Assembly: GCA_037176725.1 (NCBI GenBank)
Contig: JAZBRS010000077.1
Span: 496,001-560,000, forward strand
Direction of reading: 5' to 3'
Origin: Posidonia oceanica
Taxonomy: Eukaryota > Streptophyta > Magnoliopsida > Alismatales > Posidoniaceae
Length of the DNA stretch: 64,000 nucleotides
Shown: one piece after another, positions 43,501-52,500 of the stretch
How positions within the stretch are numbered: the first letter of the stretch is position 1
Layout of the letters: the number at the start of each line of letters is the position of its first letter
Notes under the pieces: generated by a model
Database searches by the model: none
Told to the model about the DNA's origin: nothing
Seen by the model: the letters and a program-made list of their open reading frames with translations, nothing else
Position numbers and translations under genes: made by a program

Positions 43501-46422
43501 TACAGGCTGGGTAGGGATTTGGCTAACTACGGGCTGATCTGGGGTTGGATCTGCTATGGGTTGGCTTGAGGGTGGGGGCATAACAGGTCTAGGGTGAGTT
43601 GGCCTAGTTGCCGGCACTGGGGGCCTGTAAACCCTCCCCGATCGCGTTACTTCCGCACACATTTCCGTGGTGTAGCTGTAAGGGACGCGATGGGTGTCCA
43701 GGGTCAAATCGATGACGACTGGAGCACGTGCTGCGAGCACAGGAGGGGTTACAGGGGGACCTACGGGATACTGAGGTCTGTCTAAGGGATATGGTCGTTG
43801 TGGTGGGAAGGCTGGGGCAGGTTGAGGTCTGCCTAGGAGGTGTAGCCGAGGTCTATCTAAGGGGTATGGTTGTTGGGGTGGGAAGGCTAGGGCAGGTTGA
43901 GGTCTGCCTAGAAGGTGTGGCTGAGGTCGCCCTAAAAGGTGGATAGGGGAACTAGGCTGGGCCCTAGCTAGAAGGTGCACAGGGGATTGAGCCTGAGGGA
44001 GCACGGTGGGAGGCGCGAGAGGGTGCTCTGGCCTGGCACGCGGTCGGATCAAATGGATTCCCGACTCGGAGCCGGTAACTGCCGCGAGGTAGAGACTGAC
44101 CGGGAAAGGCTCAGAGATGTCAGAGATAAGATCGGAAGGGTCTACTTCAGAGGTAGCAGGCCCAGAAGGAAAGACAGAGTGGACGCCTGAGGTTCCCGCC
44201 CCTCCCGGATAAGAGTGCTCCGGTAAAGGTTGGCGGACGATGCCAGAATGCGGGGGAACAGCTGGAGATGCAGATGCATGAGTGCGTGCTTGGGTGGATG
44301 CCTCGTGCGTGTCGATCACAATCGTTCCCGATTCGATCAGGTCCTGAATCGCGTTCCGCAGGGAGAAGCAATTGTCCGTCGAATGCCCGACGCTTCGATG
44401 GAAATTGCAGAAGAGGTCCGACCTAAACCAATGCGGCAGGGGGCTTGGCGGCGGACGGACCTCCGGGAACTTCAGGAGCGATGCCACCTTTGGCAAGATG
44501 ACCGTGAGTGGTTCCACCAGTGGGGTGAAATTCCGCCTCTCGGTGGGTGGTCTTCTTTGCCTCGGGTACGGGCCTTGCTGAACCGGTGCGGCAGGATAGA
44601 CCGGTCTAGCGGTGGTTGTGATGTGCGGTGTGTGTGGATTCCTAGGTGCAGGAGCGTACACCATCTGAGCTGGGGCAGGCCGAGACGGCAAGCGAACAGG
44701 CACAGCAGGAGAATCGACGAATGCAACAGCGGGCTTCGGCGAATCCTTCCTCTTTGGGCGGTTGTTGCTGCTGCCGCTGTTGTTGTTGTTGGAGGTGCTG
44801 CTGTTGGCACTGTTGCTACTGGTCGCTGCCTGCTTAGCGAACGCAGAGAGAGCCGGGAAGTTGCCACTCCGCAAAGAACTCTCTACGCGCGCTCCAGCTC
44901 TGATGAGTGCCGCGAAAGTAGTGACTGGCTGAATGCTAAGCAGAGCTCCGAGAGACGGCTGCGCCCCTTTGATAACGATCTCGATAGACTCCTCGTCAGA
45001 GGGTCTATCTCGAACCTGAGAGGCAAGGGCGCGCCAGCGGCCGACGTACTCCCCGAACGGCTCGCCAGAATTCTGCTTGATGGCGATCAAGTCCGCCCTC
45101 TTTGGGACAAGATCGAGGTTGAAGGAGTATTGCTCCAGGAACGCCTGACTGAGGTCGTTCCAAGTCTTGATGGCTGACATATCGAGTGATGTGAACCACT
45201 TGAGTGCCGGCCCGGTCAAGCTCTTCTGGAACAAGCGGATCAGCAACCTCTCGTCAGCCTGAAGCTGAGCGAGATCACCGCAATACGCCTTTAGGTGTGC
45301 TACGGGGCAGCCCCTACCATTATATTTCTCGAAGTCCGGGATTTTGAACTTCGGAGGGAGTACCGCCTCTGGAAAGCAGCAGAGGTCTCGGAATTGGTAG
45401 GTCTGGTGCTCAGTACCCTGCACTAGTCGTAGTGCTTTCTCCAAGACGTCCATCCGGTTATTGATGGGGTCTTGGATTGCTGCTGGAGGAGAGGGATCAG
45501 CAAGGGTAGCGAGCACATACGCCGAATGGGTCGCACCTAAGTGCTCCTCCGGATCTACCATAGCGTCGCCTGGTGGAGCAACGGGATGGCCGACGTATCC
45601 GTGCTGGGGGATAGTGTAAGCAGGAGTGTATGCAGGATGCTGGACTTGAGGGAGAGGAGAAGAATAAATGCCATGCTGTGCTGGGACAGGGGTAGGATGA
45701 CGGAGCGCCAATTGCTGTACAGGCGGGGTGCCAGACAGCGAGCCAGTGAGGTACTGGGCTCCAGCCGATCCGAAGGGTTGACCACCGGAAGGAAGTGGAG
45801 CATGCTGTGCCAAGTGTTGTGCAGGAGGAGGCGGTAAACGAGCCCCCATCGTCGGAACCGTGAGCAGTTGCGACGATGGTCGAGGCGGAGGTGTAGAGGT
45901 CGATGCTAGGAATGCAGGAACTGGCCTCGGAGGAACCTCAGGGACGACAGAGACAGGAGAAGGACGAACTGATAGAGCCATGCCCTGCAGTCTCTGGGCG
46001 AGCTCCATCAGATGCTGGTACTGCGCCTCGGGCGTCTCGCCAGTGGGGACGCTGAAGTGCAGTGCCGGCGGAGGCTGAGAAACAAGTGGCACGGACACAG
46101 ACTGTCCGGGAGGGAAGGATTCTACAGAGAAGGTTGCAGCAGCGGTGGAAGGGATGTCGAAAGCGACGTATCCCTGGGACGGAGGGGGCAGTGGCGTCTC
46201 CGGAGCGCGGGTAACGGCCGTCAAGATAGATTCGGCGACCGGATCCGGAGGAAGGGAGGCTTGCCACTGTCCCGGGGTGTACTGAGAACCTAGAGACGTC
46301 AGAGGAGGAAACCCTGGCGTCGGAGGGGGAACAAGAGGGACAGAGGGAGCAACCAGAGGGGCCGGAACGGAAACACCCTCCGTGACGGGAGTAAAAGAAG
46401 GCTCACTAACGTACTGGGCCAT
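37561..46422 (-). CDS. gag-pol: E1 gag-pol polyprotein (Gag, protease, G-patch, RT, RNase H, archaeal-type RNase H, integrase)
   Basis: One uninterrupted frame of 2953 codons. The frame is open for 53 codons further upstream (to 46581), but the first ATG, in good context (AGCAATGGCC), ends at 46422 and is shared by E2 and E3. Domain order, with residues counted from that ATG: Gag core about 340-560; knuckle C672, H675, H680, C685; Pro-rich LLGRPQP repeats about 820-880; protease around D1096; G-patch-like motif about 1258-1302; Ala/Ser/Glu repeats before RT; RT about 1930-2130 with D2017 and YVDD at 2079-2082. A degenerate RNase H without its first Asp follows at about 2220-2330, then an archaeal-type RNase H from D2385. 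Integrase follows with an HHCC finger (about 2605-2640), the triad D2676, D2737 and E2773 (35 residues between the last two), and a GPF module near 2915. All key residues except the altered protease motif are present, so it may be active. Confidence 0.95.
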   Translation of the reverse strand: MAQYVSEPSFTPVTEGVSVPAPLVAPSVPLVPPPTPGFPPLTSLGSQYTPGQWQASLPPDPVAESILTAVTRAPETPLPPPSQGYVAFDIPSTAAATFSVESFPPGQSVSVPLVSQPPPALHFSVPTGETPEAQYQHLMELAQRLQGMALSVRPSPVSVVPEVPPRPVPAFLASTSTPPPRPSSQLLTVPTMGARLPPPPAQHLAQHAPLPSGGQPFGSAGAQYLTGSLSGTPPVQQLALRHPTPVPAQHGIYSSPLPQVQHPAYTPAYTIPQHGYVGHPVAPPGDAMVDPEEHLGATHSAYVLATLADPSPPAAIQDPINNRMDVLEKALRLVQGTEHQTYQFRDLCCFPEAVLPPKFKIPDFEKYNGRGCPVAHLKAYCGDLAQLQADERLLIRLFQKSLTGPALKWFTSLDMSAIKTWNDLSQAFLEQYSFNLDLVPKRADLIAIKQNSGEPFGEYVGRWRALASQVRDRPSDEESIEIVIKGAQPSLGALLSIQPVTTFAALIRAGARVESSLRSGNFPALSAFAKQAATSSNSANSSTSNNNNSGSSNNRPKRKDSPKPAVAFVDSPAVPVRLPSRPAPAQMVYAPAPRNPHTPHITTTARPVYPAAPVQQGPYPRQRRPPTERRNFTPLVEPLTVILPKVASLLKFPEVRPPPSPLPHWFRSDLFCNFHRSVGHSTDNCFSLRNAIQDLIESGTIVIDTHEASTQARTHASASPAVPPHSGIVRQPLPEHSYPGGAGTSGVHSVFPSGPATSEVDPSDLISDISEPFPVSLYLAAVTGSESGIHLIRPRARPEHPLAPPTVLPQAQSPVHLLARAQPSSPIHLLGRPQPHLLGRPQPALAFPPQQPYPLDRPRLHLLGRPQPAPAFPPQRPYPLDRPQYPVGPPVTPPVLAARAPVVIDLTLDTHRVPYSYTTEMCAEVTRSGRVYRPPVPATRPTHPRPVMPPPSSQPIADPTPDQPVVSQIPTQPVVTQLPSTIPLEPARTTPPAARRSQPKADLTSQLKKVKADISIWDLIHTSAEHREAFLRVFQAARVSQSIEPSALESMVGLIAEPQVISFTSDELPPAGINHNQPLFVTVQFKNFRIPLTLVDNRSGLNVCPLRTATKLGFKAEDITPAVKGMTTFDNTHHDALGILIIPLAIGPVVFDVEFYVVDLKPNFNLLLGRPWLHKHQVLPSTLHRMIKYRRGDDVIVVMAENFEKERIEAVSPVSSQSIPFDPETSEALYRVNRCEPVNFVPDLERVNSLAVHSNPFRMVENVCHRWGYTKGTPLGRHGQGIAEPIVAVERRKSEGLGYEPKLEEDHCFQLKAHAPAIPRDLTNFTSAGILGSTNDQATTPTEDWVCVEDYYSDEEQSGTTEAVPISSAETVVRAEAPQSVFSAPPLADIAGSSAGPVAEQASSHSFAATSALQVQAEVQELETLLLTEPNMLPTVTTTSVPLSPSSEGPSISSVSNVAQPAPASSSGMQLAQSASHSPDNQQQLSWQDPMASEAALSQLRPDTKGQLSTTLSGPLSPLKSTPAYSPTVTLAAYSSLAPLACLFGPSTSELPPSGAPVNQIMQTPKAAICLAAGPVPQAPGAYYVDSPSDEEEGVAIEAQVDSWMSDLELLYQEQLKSIAEDLADHQAVERKGKAVVTDPSLQEDHASIMVLEDSAAPDSPRPDELITLQPEGGSRWFVQPMPHLNNIPSGSNQISRQSGVSPTSTLEDPEGGTSAVHAAAVTEQNASAAEQSAASAAEQSAVSAVESAKPSAVSTEHSVEPARPEQTVEGVAGTEVAHRGYKNTRVSVTILKRHQGQAAEHIHSFNITSPSFEKEILSELIAYGEEDDTGMDETDEPLPKFRPYDDDPEGPNLHVEEETEVVNIGTAEEVREVCISAQLSAQARAEFIAFLKEYADVFAWSYEDMVGLDIEIVVHNLPLNPDAKPVKQKLRRWRPQWLLMIKEEIMKQLGVNFLKVVLYPEWLANIVPVPKKDGRIRICIDYRDLNKASPKDDFPLPHIDVLVDNTAGHKMLSFMDGFSGYNQIKMAEEDMEKTSFITPWGVFCYQVMPFGLKNAGATYQRAMTALFHDLMHQEVEVYVDDMIAKIKEPEDHLACLRKLFNRLRKYKLRLNPKKCVFGVSSGKLLGYIVSQRGIEVDPLKAQAIVDMPPPRTEKEVRSLLGRLQYISRFIAQLTPICEPIFKLLKKNAQIHWNEECQAAFAKIKQLLIKPPVLVPPTPGRPLLLYLSTTQHSMGAVLGQHDESGRKERAIYYLSKKFNECEARYTTLEKTCLSLVWAAQKLRHYMMAYPVQLLCRHDPIKFLFQKPAMVGRCAKWQVLLSQYDITFVTQKSMKGQAMADHLADLPLPEYQPFQTQFPDEDILFAMEDSEQKDPEEAEEWQLYFDGAVNKKGRGIGAVLTTPQGQMTPFARKLTFTCTNNEAEYEACILGLKVALEHEAQKLHVHGDAMLVISQVNGDWKTKDPKLVPYHEHLLRLMKEFKSIRFTYLNRAKNAYADALATLASWLTISEDSTVDVSVTRIEQPAYCMSIEETDPAEGQPWYQDIKSFLESGNFPPDTTAADKRTLARLASKYVLGAGQLYRRSYNQMLLRCLNKSEADTLMLQVHAGTCGPHMNGVLLAKKIMLQGYFWQTMEADCCRFVRRCHNCQIHGNFIKAPPHQLHNMSSPWPFSTWGIDVIGAIHPAASNGHRYILVAIDYFTKWVEAASYRTVTAAATEKFIRNNIVARYGVPYSVISDNGSNFIAKRIEEYLQSLKIKHHRSSPYRPQMNGAVESANKNIVKILKKMAEIHKDWHDKLPYALWAYRTSIRTSTGATPYSLVYGMEAVLPVEVEIPSLRILQEAELEEAEWVEDRCVQLNLIDERRLQAMHNAHCYQKRMARAFLKKVQPRSFQPGDLVLRVIHLPDGRGKFRPNWRGPFVVKQIFSGGAVTLEDMDQIEQSEPVNLCYLKKYYQ

Positions 46423-47731
46423 TGCTGACCTAGAGCGCGTGAGAACTGGGCTGCGACGGGTGTTTAAGCGGTGCTTCCTAAGAGGAGCTATCGTCGCAAG
46501 TGCGGATAGCTCGGAAAGGGAATGGTCGTGAATAGGTCGCAACAGGGGCGTCAACGAGGGTCGGTACTCAAGCTCTGGCAAAGGGAACTCGCTTACCGAT
46601 CACGCTGACACAACAGAAAGAAATTAGGGTTAGAGACTAAGAAGATGAATGCAAATGAGTTAGTTAAATGGCATGAATGATATGCATGCTTTCTAGTATG
46701 CCCCCCTCACCTAACTAGTGTGTCCTAGTAAGGTTGTCTACTCCGGGTATCCCTGGGTGTACGGGTCACCGACTCAAGTCAGAAAAAGTAGGTCCCCTGC
46801 CTAACTCCTGGCCCAAAGCTCAGGTAATGACAGGGTGGTGCGTTGGTGGCCTCTACCCCGCCAAAGCGTGGGTGGTACCCTCTACTAACACCGACACGAC
46901 CCCCGGACAAGGAGGGGACGGACCAACCACCTTATGCCACGCCCAAAGCAGTGGAACAAGAGGCCGGGACCGTCCTTCGCAGACTAGTAGGTGGACTCAG
47001 AGGAGAAGAATGCATGCCCTATATGATGCTTATGCAAATGATTAGAGTTTTTTATCTTGCGCATTTTATTAACCAAAGGGAGTGAAGGATTGTTTGTAGT
47101 CTCTAGTTGCCCCTAGAAGTTCTTTTTACTTGCATTTTTTAGTTAACCATGGGGGAAGCAGACAAGTCTCTACTATCCTAAGCATGGCAAGTGCGAAAGG
47201 GAAGAAAATCAGTCAAAATGGCAAGCAACCATCATACAACACAACAAAAGGCATGTTCATGGCATGTGCGAGTGTTTGTGAATATGATGGTGAAAAAGAA
47301 ACATTCATCAAGTCAAAAGGCATGTAAGCATAGTATGTGCGTGTGTAGTGACATAGCAAGAGTGTAAAAGAAGCATTCAACATCCAAAAAGCATGTATTT
47401 TAGCCAAACAAAGTATGTAGACATGCAATGTGCAAGAATTAAAGCAATAAAAAGCAAGTAAGATTAAGTAAGGTAAAAGTAAGCGGACTGTAAAAGAAAT
47501 ATCAGCATAAGCAAGGCAATAAGTGAATAAACAAGCAAATAAGCGAAGCCAAGCAAAAGAAAGCGCAAACCGAGGCGAAAAGGGTGCAAAACCTAAGCAA
47601 AGTAGCCACGAAGCGACTTGCTAGGAGTTTGCACAGAAAAGCGAGCAAAACAGGCAAAGAAGGCACACAAGGCAGACAAAGCTGCAAAACAGGTGAGCGG
47701 AAAAGCCAAAAGCGAAAGCCGGAGTCTAGAG
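46423..47731 (-). other. E1 leader
   Basis: Leader between primer site and gag. A block at 46700-47075 is conserved in E2 and E3 and includes TGTCCTAGTAAG, AAAGCTCAGGTAA and CACCGACACGACCCC. Candidate donor GATCG|GTAAGCGAG is at 46596. Nearer the LTR lie loose GGCATGT and AAGCAA repeats without a gene. Confidence 0.65.
46591..46596 (-). other. Candidate leader splice donor of E1
   Basis: GTAAGC on the element strand, about 170 bases upstream of the gag ATG. E2 has GTGAGC in the same place (18127) and E3 has GTAGGT (24154-24159), each within GTxxGCGAG-like context. Conservation of GT suggests a real site; splicing is unproven. Confidence 0.4.
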
Positions 47732-47749
47732 TCCCCAGCAGAGTCGCCA
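47732..47749 (-). other. Primer binding site of E1 (tRNA-Arg)
   Basis: The plus strand reads TCCCCAGCAGAGTCGCCA, one base before the LTR. It differs at one position from the recalled plant tRNA-Arg(ACG) 3' end. Confidence 0.88.
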
Positions 47750-48718
47750 CTGTAGCGATCCCGATCGGAATCAGGCTCGCTATTAGCGGCGATTGGATCC
47801 GAGGAAGAGGCTCAACTCGAAAACACTTAAAATCGAGGAGAAAAGGGAAAGATAAGACAAATCAGAGTCGCCACCATGTCTATTAACGGGAGACAAGGAA
47901 AACCGGGGGAAATGCGTGAATTAACGCGCAAAACCAAGCAAGAAATGCAAAGCAAAGCAATGCAAAGGGAAACAAATGCAAATACATGCAAATGAAATGA
48001 CTCTAGCCTAGGATAAGGGCAATATGGTCATCGCGGGCCAAAAGACAGGGCAAGGACTCCTGTTACGTGCGGGGAAGGTGTTAGGCACCCCCGACACGCC
48101 CGAGAATCGGTCTTTCTAGGCTTACGCTCGCATACGCAGGGAAATGCAGGATTGAATGCCTATGTGCCTATAAATGCCTAAATGAATGCTCAAGGAGTGC
48201 TCTAAGTGGGAAAATGCAAGGCAGGGAAGTAAACGTGCTCTCTAAGTGCTCAGCTACGCTGTCCGTGTTCCGAACCAGGCGAAACCTAGCTCGTGAGAAC
48301 TCCAGGCAGTAAGCATCACAGCCCTATATGTAAATGCAGACGAGAAGGCAAAACAGCGTTAAAATCATGCAATGCGATCGACATGCAAGAGAAAACGACG
48401 CGAAACACGCAAAACGAGGCGGGAAGCGAACAACGCACGCAAAACGATGCAAAAGAGCGAAACCGGTGCGCAAAATAGGCGAAAAAAGTAAGGCGGCACG
48501 CAAAACGAGACAATAAAACAGAATGGCACGTAAAACGGTGCAAAAAGAACGAAACCGGCACGCAAAACAAGAGAAAAACAAGACGGTACGCGAAGCGAGA
48601 CAAGAAAGCAGAATGGCACGCAAAACGGTGCAAAAACGAACGAAAACGGCAGGCAAAATGAGCGAAAAAGCAAGGCGGCACGCAAAACGAGACAACAAAA
48701 CGGAATGGCACGCAAAAC

Positions 48719-49038
48719 GGTGCAAAAAGACGATTACGAGCACGCGAAATGGTGCCAAAACAGGACGGGCGCGCAAAAGCAAAGCAGGCACGCAAAACGG
48801 TGCAAAAAGACGATTACGAGCACGCGAAATGGTGCCAAAACAGGACGGGCGCGCAAAAGCAAAGCAGGCACGCAAAACGGTGCAAAAAGACGATTACGAG
48901 CACGCGAAATGGTGCCAAAACAGGACGGGCACGCAAAAGCAAAGCAGGCACGTAAAACGGTGCAAAAAGACGATTACGAGCACGCGAAATGGTGCCAAAA
49001 CAGGACGGGCGCGCAAAAGCAAAGCAGGCACGCAAAAC
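48719..49038 (-). repeat. Four 80-bp tandem units in the E1 5' LTR
   Basis: Starts at 48719, 48799, 48879 and 48959, the counterpart of 26941-27260 with the same copy number, consistent with recent insertion. Confidence 0.92.
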
Positions 49039-49184
49039 GGTGCCAAAACAGCGAAACAAAAACCCCGGAAAAGCTATGCGAACGCTAATGCGAAGAAAAA
49101 GTTCAGAAGAAGCCAAAAAGAGGTAAGACAGCGCGTGTGTGAGAACAGACGCTGTTCGGGGCCACACAGAGCAGGTGTAAAGAC

Positions 49185-49509
49185 CTGCAAAGGGGAGAGT
49201 GAGCAAACGGAGGGATTACCGCCTCTTTGTGACCGTTTCCCACTAAACTGCTCCACGGTGTGTCTCGCATGCTGCCCAAAGCTCGCGATGCGATCGGATC
49301 GTGGAAAAGGGGGAAAAAGTCGCATTAAGTGGCAAATCCAGGGAAAACACAACGCAAAACACACAGGGAAACGCGAAACGGGGATTGGAATTGATGGACA
49401 AGAAGAGGGGGGCCTATTCTACATGCTCAAAGAGACCGAAAGCGAAAACGAGGCAAACTATGCAAATGGCATGCGAATGAATGCAATGCAAAGGTTCAGG
49501 AGGGCATAC
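49185..49509 (-). other. Candidate intron inside the E1 5' LTR (325 nt)
   Basis: Same donor (GTATGC) and acceptor (CCCCTTTGCAG) as in the left LTR. In this copy the intron would lie downstream of the promoter and be removed from the genomic or messenger transcript if used. Confidence 0.55.
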
Positions 49510-52500
49510 CTGGAAATCCTGGGTTCTGATCTGAAATCTGCTTGGTCCGTGCTGAAGAGCGCTTCGCTGCGGTCGCCTGGGCAGCTTGTTTGGGAAGATC
49601 CAACGGCCGGATTGAAAGATATCGCAGCTTCAGGGCGGAAAGGCCAGAACAGGAGAGAAGGACAGATCTAAGTGTTCAGGAGGTCCTAGGGGTGTGCAAA
49701 AGGGTCCTCCCAGGTGGATGGGAGCTGAGGGGGCTCTGGTGTGTGCGAAAGAAACTTAATGCAAAGCTACATAAATGCAAATGCATGCAAGATGCCAGAA
49801 AAGACAAGGAGGAAGACTTTTAGAAAAAAAAAGGAGTTCAAATGCTATTTTTTAAAAAAGAAAAGGGGCTTAAATGCAAATTTTTGAAAAGGATGGGGCT
49901 TACAGGCAGGGATTCTGAGAACAGGAGGTGGCAGAGGGTAGTTTTGCAAAAAATAGGCTTCAGAACACAGCTTTTAAAAGTTGGTACGCATCAGAGGAAG
50001 TTTTGAAAGCAAATGGCAAGCAGAATGCAATTTTTAAAAACATCAGGGGCTAAAATGTAATTTTTCCAGAAAACAGGGTCCTGGGGAGTCTGGGAATGCA
50101 AGTGGAGGGTCTATATGCAATTTTATAAGAATAGGAGCTAAGATGCAATTTTAGGGGCGAAACGGTCTTTTTACATGACTTTAAAAGGATGCAAGGACCT
50201 ATATGTCATTTTTAAATCATGCAAGGGTCAAGTATGCAATTTTAGATGTAAAATGTGCTCTGAAATTACTGACCATGGACTGACATGCAATTTTTGAAAA
50301 TGCAAGGTTGAAAATGCAACGCAATAAGCTAAGATGCATGCAAAATGATCATTATGCATTTAAAATGGACCTAGATGCAAAAATTAAAAATCAGAGGGGC
50401 AAATGTGCAATGCAGCATGCAAAATGCGAAAATAAACCCTAAGTTCTACAGTGCATTGGACTAAGATACAAAAATAGAAACTGAGAAGGGCCCAGAACGC
50501 AATACAATAAGGCAAACTTACAGCATTTAAATTAAATAATCTACTGTAGGATTCAGATGCAAAAATTAAAAGCAGAGGGGCTAAAACATAAATTTCTACA
50601 ACTAGACAGCACAGTGAATGGACTATCATGCAAATACTAAAAACCAGAAACATTTAAAGCAATTTAATAAGATTTTAACTTCAATATAACATATGACTTA
50701 AGTCATCAGGACCTAAAAGCAATATTGAAAACTTAACGTGATATGGATGCAATGTGGAGAAAATTAACTAAAGTTGCTGAAAATAAAAAAAAGAAGAACG
50801 GCAGCAGCTTACAGCGGGGAGACGGCCGGAGGTCCGCCGGCGACGCTCTGGACAGGCGGAGGAGGGACGACGCGGTGCGGTGGAGAGCGGGGGGGAACCG
50901 GCGTGACGCGGCGGAGGCGGGGGAGACTTGCAGTGGCGTCGGTGGCGGCGGAGACGCGCGGGACGGCTGTTGCGGGGGTGGCCGGCGCCGGAGAAGAAGG
51001 GGACTTCGGCGAGAGATTGCGGGCGGCACAGGCGATGAAAACCCTCGGGGAAAGGTCGAGGAGCAAGAGGGCGACGAGGGGAATCCCGGGGAGGCTTTCT
51101 TCGGCCCTCACGCGCGCCGGAAGAGCGGGGACGGCGGAGAACGGCGGCTGCTGCGTTGGGGAGCTCGGGGGGCGTTGCCGGAGGCCCGAGGAGGATGACA
51201 GAGGTCTCAGGGGGGTCTTCTACGGCCTGGAGCAAGATCTGGTTCAGTGGAGGCTTTGCTGTGAAGGCCGAGGTGGGTGCGGCGTTGTGCGGCGTTCTAG
51301 GCCGAGGCAAGGGTACGGGCGGCTAGGTGGTTGCTTGGGGAGTGCGTGGGAGGAATCGGAAGTGGATTTCACTGAGTGTGGAGGAAGTTATGGGAGTTTG
51401 AAGTTTTTGGGCAAAAAGAGGACCCAAGTGTTTGTAGTGGACTGTGAGGAGTGTGGGAGGTTTTAGGACGCGATTTTGGGTGGCTTGGGAAGGTGGTTGC
51501 TTGGTGAGTCTGATGGCAAAGTTCTGGGATTTTAGGAGGCTCGTGGTGGTGGATTTGCAATGAGGAAGGTCGGCAAGATGGTGTTGGGTGCTGAAGAGTT
51601 TGGAGCTTGATTCTGGGAAGGTTTGAAGGTGTTTTTCAGTTCTGGAAGAAGGGTGAGAGAGCTGGGAACTTGGTCTTTCCAGGTGTGAGCCAAAAAAGTC
51701 CGGTTGTGAAGGAAATGAAGCCCTTTTTATCTCCTCTCTCCCTACTCAAATTCAATGGTTTTTGGTCAAGGGGATGGGTTTCTGCCATCTTTGGCAGAGC
51801 ATGGAGGGGGTTGCTGGTGTGGGTCGTCGGCCACAGGGTATGGGAGTGATGGAGGGGAGTCTTGGGCGTCAGGTGGAGGTTTGAAAAAGAAAAACCAATG
51901 AGGGAGAGGTCTGTCGTTTCTGTGAGAAGAGGAGAAGAAGAGAGGAAGAAGAAGAAGAAGGGAAGGAGGGAAAGAGGAGGGGAAGTGCATGGGCCGTGGG
52001 TTGTGGGCTTGAGCACAGTAAAAAAAAGAGAAAGAAAAGAAAATGAAGGGGAGGAAGAGAGGAATGAGAAGTGGGAAAGAAAATAAGGAAGAAGAAGAAA
52101 GGAAGAGAAAGGAAATAAAATTAGAAGAAGAAAAATAAATTAAAAATAAGTAAAAATACTAGAAAAGTTGTGTTGTGAGTTAGGATTTTAATTAGATTTT
52201 TAGTGACTGTTTTTAGGTTAATTAGTGTGTTTTGTGCTTGATTAGGGTTTTAGGGTTTTGGTTTTGCTTTTAATTAGTTTTTACTTGATTAAGTGTTTGT
52301 TAAATCTTTTTAAATTGTTTTAAAAATTGTGTTTTTCTTGTTGAGCATTTTAGGATGTTGATTAGGATTTTTTAGGATTTATTTTTATATTAATCGGAAT
52401 GGGTTTTGGGTTTTTAAGTCTTAGTCTTTTTAGGGTTTTTCTTTCTTAAGTCTTTTGGATTAGGTTTTTTAATTTTTATTTGCTGATTTTTTTTCTTGAT

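Noticed and set aside
46423..46581. Extending gag-pol upstream to 46581
   Set aside because: The frame is open, but the codon at 46579-46581 is TTG. The first ATG, conserved in E2 and E3, is the one ending at 46422.
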